A stretch of DNA of 18,937 bases from Acidobacteriaceae bacterium (GTDB taxonomy: Bacteria > Acidobacteriota > Terriglobia > Terriglobales > Acidobacteriaceae): NCBI GenBank assembly GCA_025462785.1, contig JAOAPG010000029.1, forward strand, positions 1 through 18,937, read 5' to 3'. Position numbers and translations under genes: made by a program. Below, piece after piece: positions 16,078 to 18,937 of this stretch; the first letter of the stretch is position 1; the number at the start of each line of letters is the position of its first letter. Under the pieces are notes generated by a model. That model ran no database searches and had not been told where the DNA came from. It was given only the letters and a program-made list of their open reading frames with translations.

Positions 16078-18937
16078 ATGCAGGACAACTCAGCCGCCCT
16101 CGCTCGCTCGCCGAAATCCGCTGTTGTAAATCGTGAAGCCCTCGCTGAAGCCCTGCGTAAGCATGTTCGCGGCGAGGTTCGTTTCGATAACGGTAGCCGC
16201 GCTCTTTACGCCACAGACGGATCGAACTTCCGCCAGATCCCCATCGGCGTGGTAGTCCCCCGCGACGTAGACGATGTGATTGCGACAATTTCTATTTCCC
16301 GCGAACATGGCGCGCCTGTTCTCTCTCGAGGCGGAGGCACCTCACTTGCCGGCCAGTGTTGCAACGTCGCGGTCATCCTTGACTATTCGAAGTACATGAA
16401 TCGGATCCTCGAAATCGATCCCGACGCGCGAATAGCACGGGTGCAACCGGGAGTCGTTCTCGATCATCTGCGGAATGCGGCGGAGAAGCATTATCTGACG
16501 TTTGGTCCTGATCCCGCCACGCACAGCCGCTGCACGCTGGGAGGCATGATTGGCAACAATTCCTGCGGCGTTCACTCCGTCATGGCAGGGAAGACCGACG
16601 AAAACAACGAAGCGCTCGAAATTCTGACCTACGACGGTTTGCGACTCAAAGTCGGTCAGACCAGCGAAGAAGAACTGGCGAAGATCATCGCCGAAGGTGG
16701 CCGTCGGGCTGAGATCTACGCCGGACTAAAAAAAATACGGGACGATTATTCCACGCTGGTTCGCGAGCGTTTCCCCAACATCGCGCGCCGGGTTTCGGGA
16801 TACAACTTGAACTTTCTGCTTCCGGAAAACGGCTTTCACGTGGCGCGTGCGCTGGTGGGATCGGAGGGAACCTGCGTCAGTATTCTCGAAGCTACATGCC
16901 GCCTCGTTCAAAGTCCGCAGGAACGTGTCCTCCTGGTTATCGCGTATCCCGACGTTTTCCAATGTGCTGACCACGTCCTTGAGATCATGGCGCACAAACC
17001 GATCGGCCTCGAAGGCATGGACAATCTCCTGGTCGAATACACGCGGCGCAAGGGAATTAACTCGGAAGGGTTGGCGCTGCTGCCGGAAGGTGGAGGGTGG
17101 CTGCTTGCCGAGTTCGGCGCGAACACCGCGCAGGAAGCGGAATCACAAGCGCGCGCGCTTATGGCCGCTTTGTCTAAAGGGCCACACTCTCCGAACATGC
17201 GTTTGCTGGCGGACAAGCAACAAGCAAAAAAGGTCTGGGAAGTGCGCGAATCGAGCCTCGGAGCGACCTCCCATGTGGCTGGTGAGCCGCTGGCTTGGGA
17301 GGGGTGGGAGGATTCCGCGGTAGCTCCCGAGAAGCTGGGCGCTTATCTTCGCGAGTTGCGAAAGATGCTCGACAGCTACAGCTACAAAGGTGCTTTCTAC
17401 GGCCATTTCGGAGACGGTTGTGTTCACGCCCGCATTAGCTTCGATTTCCAATCAGCCGATGGCATCGGCACATACCGAAAATTCATGGAGGAAGCCGCGG
17501 ATCTCGTCGTTAGCAATGGCGGCTCGATTTCCGGCGAACACGGTGACGGGCAACAACGTGCCGAACTGCTTCCGAAAATGTTTGGTCCGGAGCTCATGCA
17601 GGCCTTCCGCAATTTCAAATCGCTATGGGACCCCGAATGGAAGATGAATCCGGGAAAGCTGATCGAGCCTTATAAGCTCGACGATAATCTGCGTTTGGGA
17701 GCTGACTATCATCCGTGGGAACCGCAGACCCATTTTCAGTATCCAGAAGACCAAGGCAGTCTGGCGCACGCAACATTGCGATGTGTCGGAGTAGGAAGGT
17801 GCCGCAATCATGAGGGCGGTGTCATGTGTCCTAGTTACCGGGTAACTCTCGACGAAGAGCATTCCACTCGCGGCCGCGCTCATCTTTTATGGGAAATGAC
17901 CAAGGGTGACGCGATTAAAGATGGCTGGCGCGACGAGCATGTGAAGGAGTCACTCGACCTCTGCCTGGCCTGTAAAGGATGCAAGAGCGAATGCCCGGTG
18001 GGAGTGGACGTTGCGACCTACAAGGCTGAGTTCTTCTCCCACTATTACGAAGGAAAGCTGCGCCCTCGGAGCGCCTACGCCTTCGCACACATCGATATCT
18101 GGGCAAGGCTCGCATCCAAGATTCCAGGGCTGGTTAATCTCGCGACACAATTGCCAGTGTTGCGGGACTTCGCCAAGCTTGCTGCAGGAATGCCTCAAAA
18201 GCGCTCCGTTCCTGCATTTGCTCCGCAAACTTTTCGCAGCTGGTTTGAGCGGCGGCAGTCACGAAATCTCGACAGGCCTCCTGTAATTCTGTGGCCTGAC
18301 ACCTTCAACAATCATTTCTCGCCAGACACCGCTAAAGCGGCAGTAGAAGTTCTTGAAGCGGCTGGATTCCACGTTCTGCTTCCCACCGCTAAGTTATGCT
18401 GCGGACGGCCGCTTTACGATTTCGGCATGCTCGATCGAGCCAAGCGCCTGCTCCTGCAAACTCTCGACGCTCTCGCCCCGGATATCGAAGCGGGCATTCC
18501 CGTCATAGCTCTGGAGCCCAGTTGCGCCGCAGTGTTCCGCGACGAACTCATGAATCTGTTCCCCAATGACCAGCGGGCCCAGCAGCTTGCGAAGCACACA
18601 TTTCTCCTAAGCGAGTTTCTCGAAAAGCAAGCAAAACACTTCAAACTGCCCGCCCTTGCCCGCAAAGCTTTGGTCCACGGTCATTGCCACCACAAATCGC
18701 TGATGAAGATGACCGACGAGGAATCCGTTCTCACGAGAATGGGAATCGATCACCACAGTCCGGCGCCAGGATGCTGCGGGATGGCGGGCTCATTCGGCTT
18801 CGAAGCAGAAAAGTACGACGTTTCAATCGCGATCGGGGAACTGGAGCTCCTGCCCGCCGTCCGCAAAGCTCCGGCCGAAACGTTAATCATCGCCGGCGGT
18901 TTCAGCTGTCGCGAACAAATCTCCCAATGCACCGATC
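16078..18937 (+). CDS. FAD-linked D-2-hydroxyacid dehydrogenase fused to Fe-S/CCG module (partial, 3' end missing)
   Basis: The frame runs from the ATG at 16078 to the window edge without a stop, 953 codons. It starts with a FAD-binding PCMH domain (RGGGTS, residues 84-89). A FAD-linked oxidase C-terminal domain with SGEHGDG follows (His488). A ferredoxin-type cluster motif has Cys629, 632, 635 and 639 (CLACKGCKSEC). Then come two CCG cysteine-rich motifs (774-776 and 899-901) as in GlcF and HdrB. This is the GlcD-plus-GlcF fusion seen in E. coli YdiJ (about 1,018 residues), a D-2-hydroxyglutarate dehydrogenase. D-lactate or glycolate are other possible substrates. Electrons would pass via FAD and iron-sulfur centres, probably to quinone. 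The start has no clear ribosome binding site. Whether it shares the act-cox transcript is unknown. Confidence 0.92.
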   Translation, partial: MQDNSAALARSPKSAVVNREALAEALRKHVRGEVRFDNGSRALYATDGSNFRQIPIGVVVPRDVDDVIATISISREHGAPVLSRGGGTSLAGQCCNVAVILDYSKYMNRILEIDPDARIARVQPGVVLDHLRNAAEKHYLTFGPDPATHSRCTLGGMIGNNSCGVHSVMAGKTDENNEALEILTYDGLRLKVGQTSEEELAKIIAEGGRRAEIYAGLKKIRDDYSTLVRERFPNIARRVSGYNLNFLLPENGFHVARALVGSEGTCVSILEATCRLVQSPQERVLLVIAYPDVFQCADHVLEIMAHKPIGLEGMDNLLVEYTRRKGINSEGLALLPEGGGWLLAEFGANTAQEAESQARALMAALSKGPHSPNMRLLADKQQAKKVWEVRESSLGATSHVAGEPLAWEGWEDSAVAPEKLGAYLRELRKMLDSYSYKGAFYGHFGDGCVHARISFDFQSADGIGTYRKFMEEAADLVVSNGGSISGEHGDGQQRAELLPKMFGPELMQAFRNFKSLWDPEWKMNPGKLIEPYKLDDNLRLGADYHPWEPQTHFQYPEDQGSLAHATLRCVGVGRCRNHEGGVMCPSYRVTLDEEHSTRGRAHLLWEMTKGDAIKDGWRDEHVKESLDLCLACKGCKSECPVGVDVATYKAEFFSHYYEGKLRPRSAYAFAHIDIWARLASKIPGLVNLATQLPVLRDFAKLAAGMPQKRSVPAFAPQTFRSWFERRQSRNLDRPPVILWPDTFNNHFSPDTAKAAVEVLEAAGFHVLLPTAKLCCGRPLYDFGMLDRAKRLLLQTLDALAPDIEAGIPVIALEPSCAAVFRDELMNLFPNDQRAQQLAKHTFLLSEFLEKQAKHFKLPALARKALVHGHCHHKSLMKMTDEESVLTRMGIDHHSPAPGCCGMAGSFGFEAEKYDVSIAIGELELLPAVRKAPAETLIIAGGFSCREQISQCTD

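Overview
The window (about 18.9 kb, moderate GC, typical bacterial gene density) looks like the chromosome of an aerobic bacterium. Its gene order and protein sequences most resemble Acidobacteriota. That assignment is inferred from recalled homologues, not from a search. No tRNA, rRNA, insertion sequence, CRISPR array or prophage gene was seen.

Left flank (1-3172): the C-terminal end of an unrecognised protein (1-216) converges on an amidase-signature hydrolase on the minus strand (213-1565), and their stop codons overlap. A 161-bp divergent spacer separates the amidase from a plus-strand NAD(P)-dependent aldehyde dehydrogenase (1727-3172).

Centre (3418-16041): a compact, apparently single transcription unit of about 12.6 kb encodes a complete quinol-to-oxygen electron transfer chain. 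actABCDEF encodes alternative complex III (ACIII), a quinol:cytochrome c oxidoreductase unrelated to cytochrome bc1: pentahaem ActA, the iron-sulfur/molybdopterin-like ActB fusion, NrfD-like membrane subunits ActC and ActF, ActD, and monohaem lipoprotein ActE. A small one-helix protein of unknown function and a Sco copper chaperone follow. The last four genes encode a caa3-type cytochrome c oxidase: CoxB with a fused cytochrome c domain, CoxA with the YSHP signature of A2-type haem-copper oxidases, then CoxC and CoxD. From actC onward most junctions overlap or nearly touch, so translational coupling is likely. A good extended -10 promoter (3282-3311) lies upstream of actA, with a 12-bp perfect palindrome over its -35 region. 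A GC hairpin sits in the leader just before the actA start.

Right flank (16078-18937): a long open frame, cut by the window edge, encodes a fused FAD-dependent D-2-hydroxyacid dehydrogenase with a ferredoxin-like and CCG-domain module (GlcD/GlcF-like, YdiJ-like). It could feed electrons from a hydroxy acid into the quinone pool that ACIII oxidises.

Working model: dehydrogenases reduce quinone, ACIII passes electrons through ActB, ActA and ActE hemes to the cytochrome c domain of CoxB, and the CuA and haem-copper centres reduce oxygen. No separate soluble cytochrome c gene, and no haem A synthesis gene (ctaA, ctaB), occurs in the window. The unit is a known type of ACIII-oxidase cluster. The least characterised parts are the small protein between actF and sco and the actA leader.
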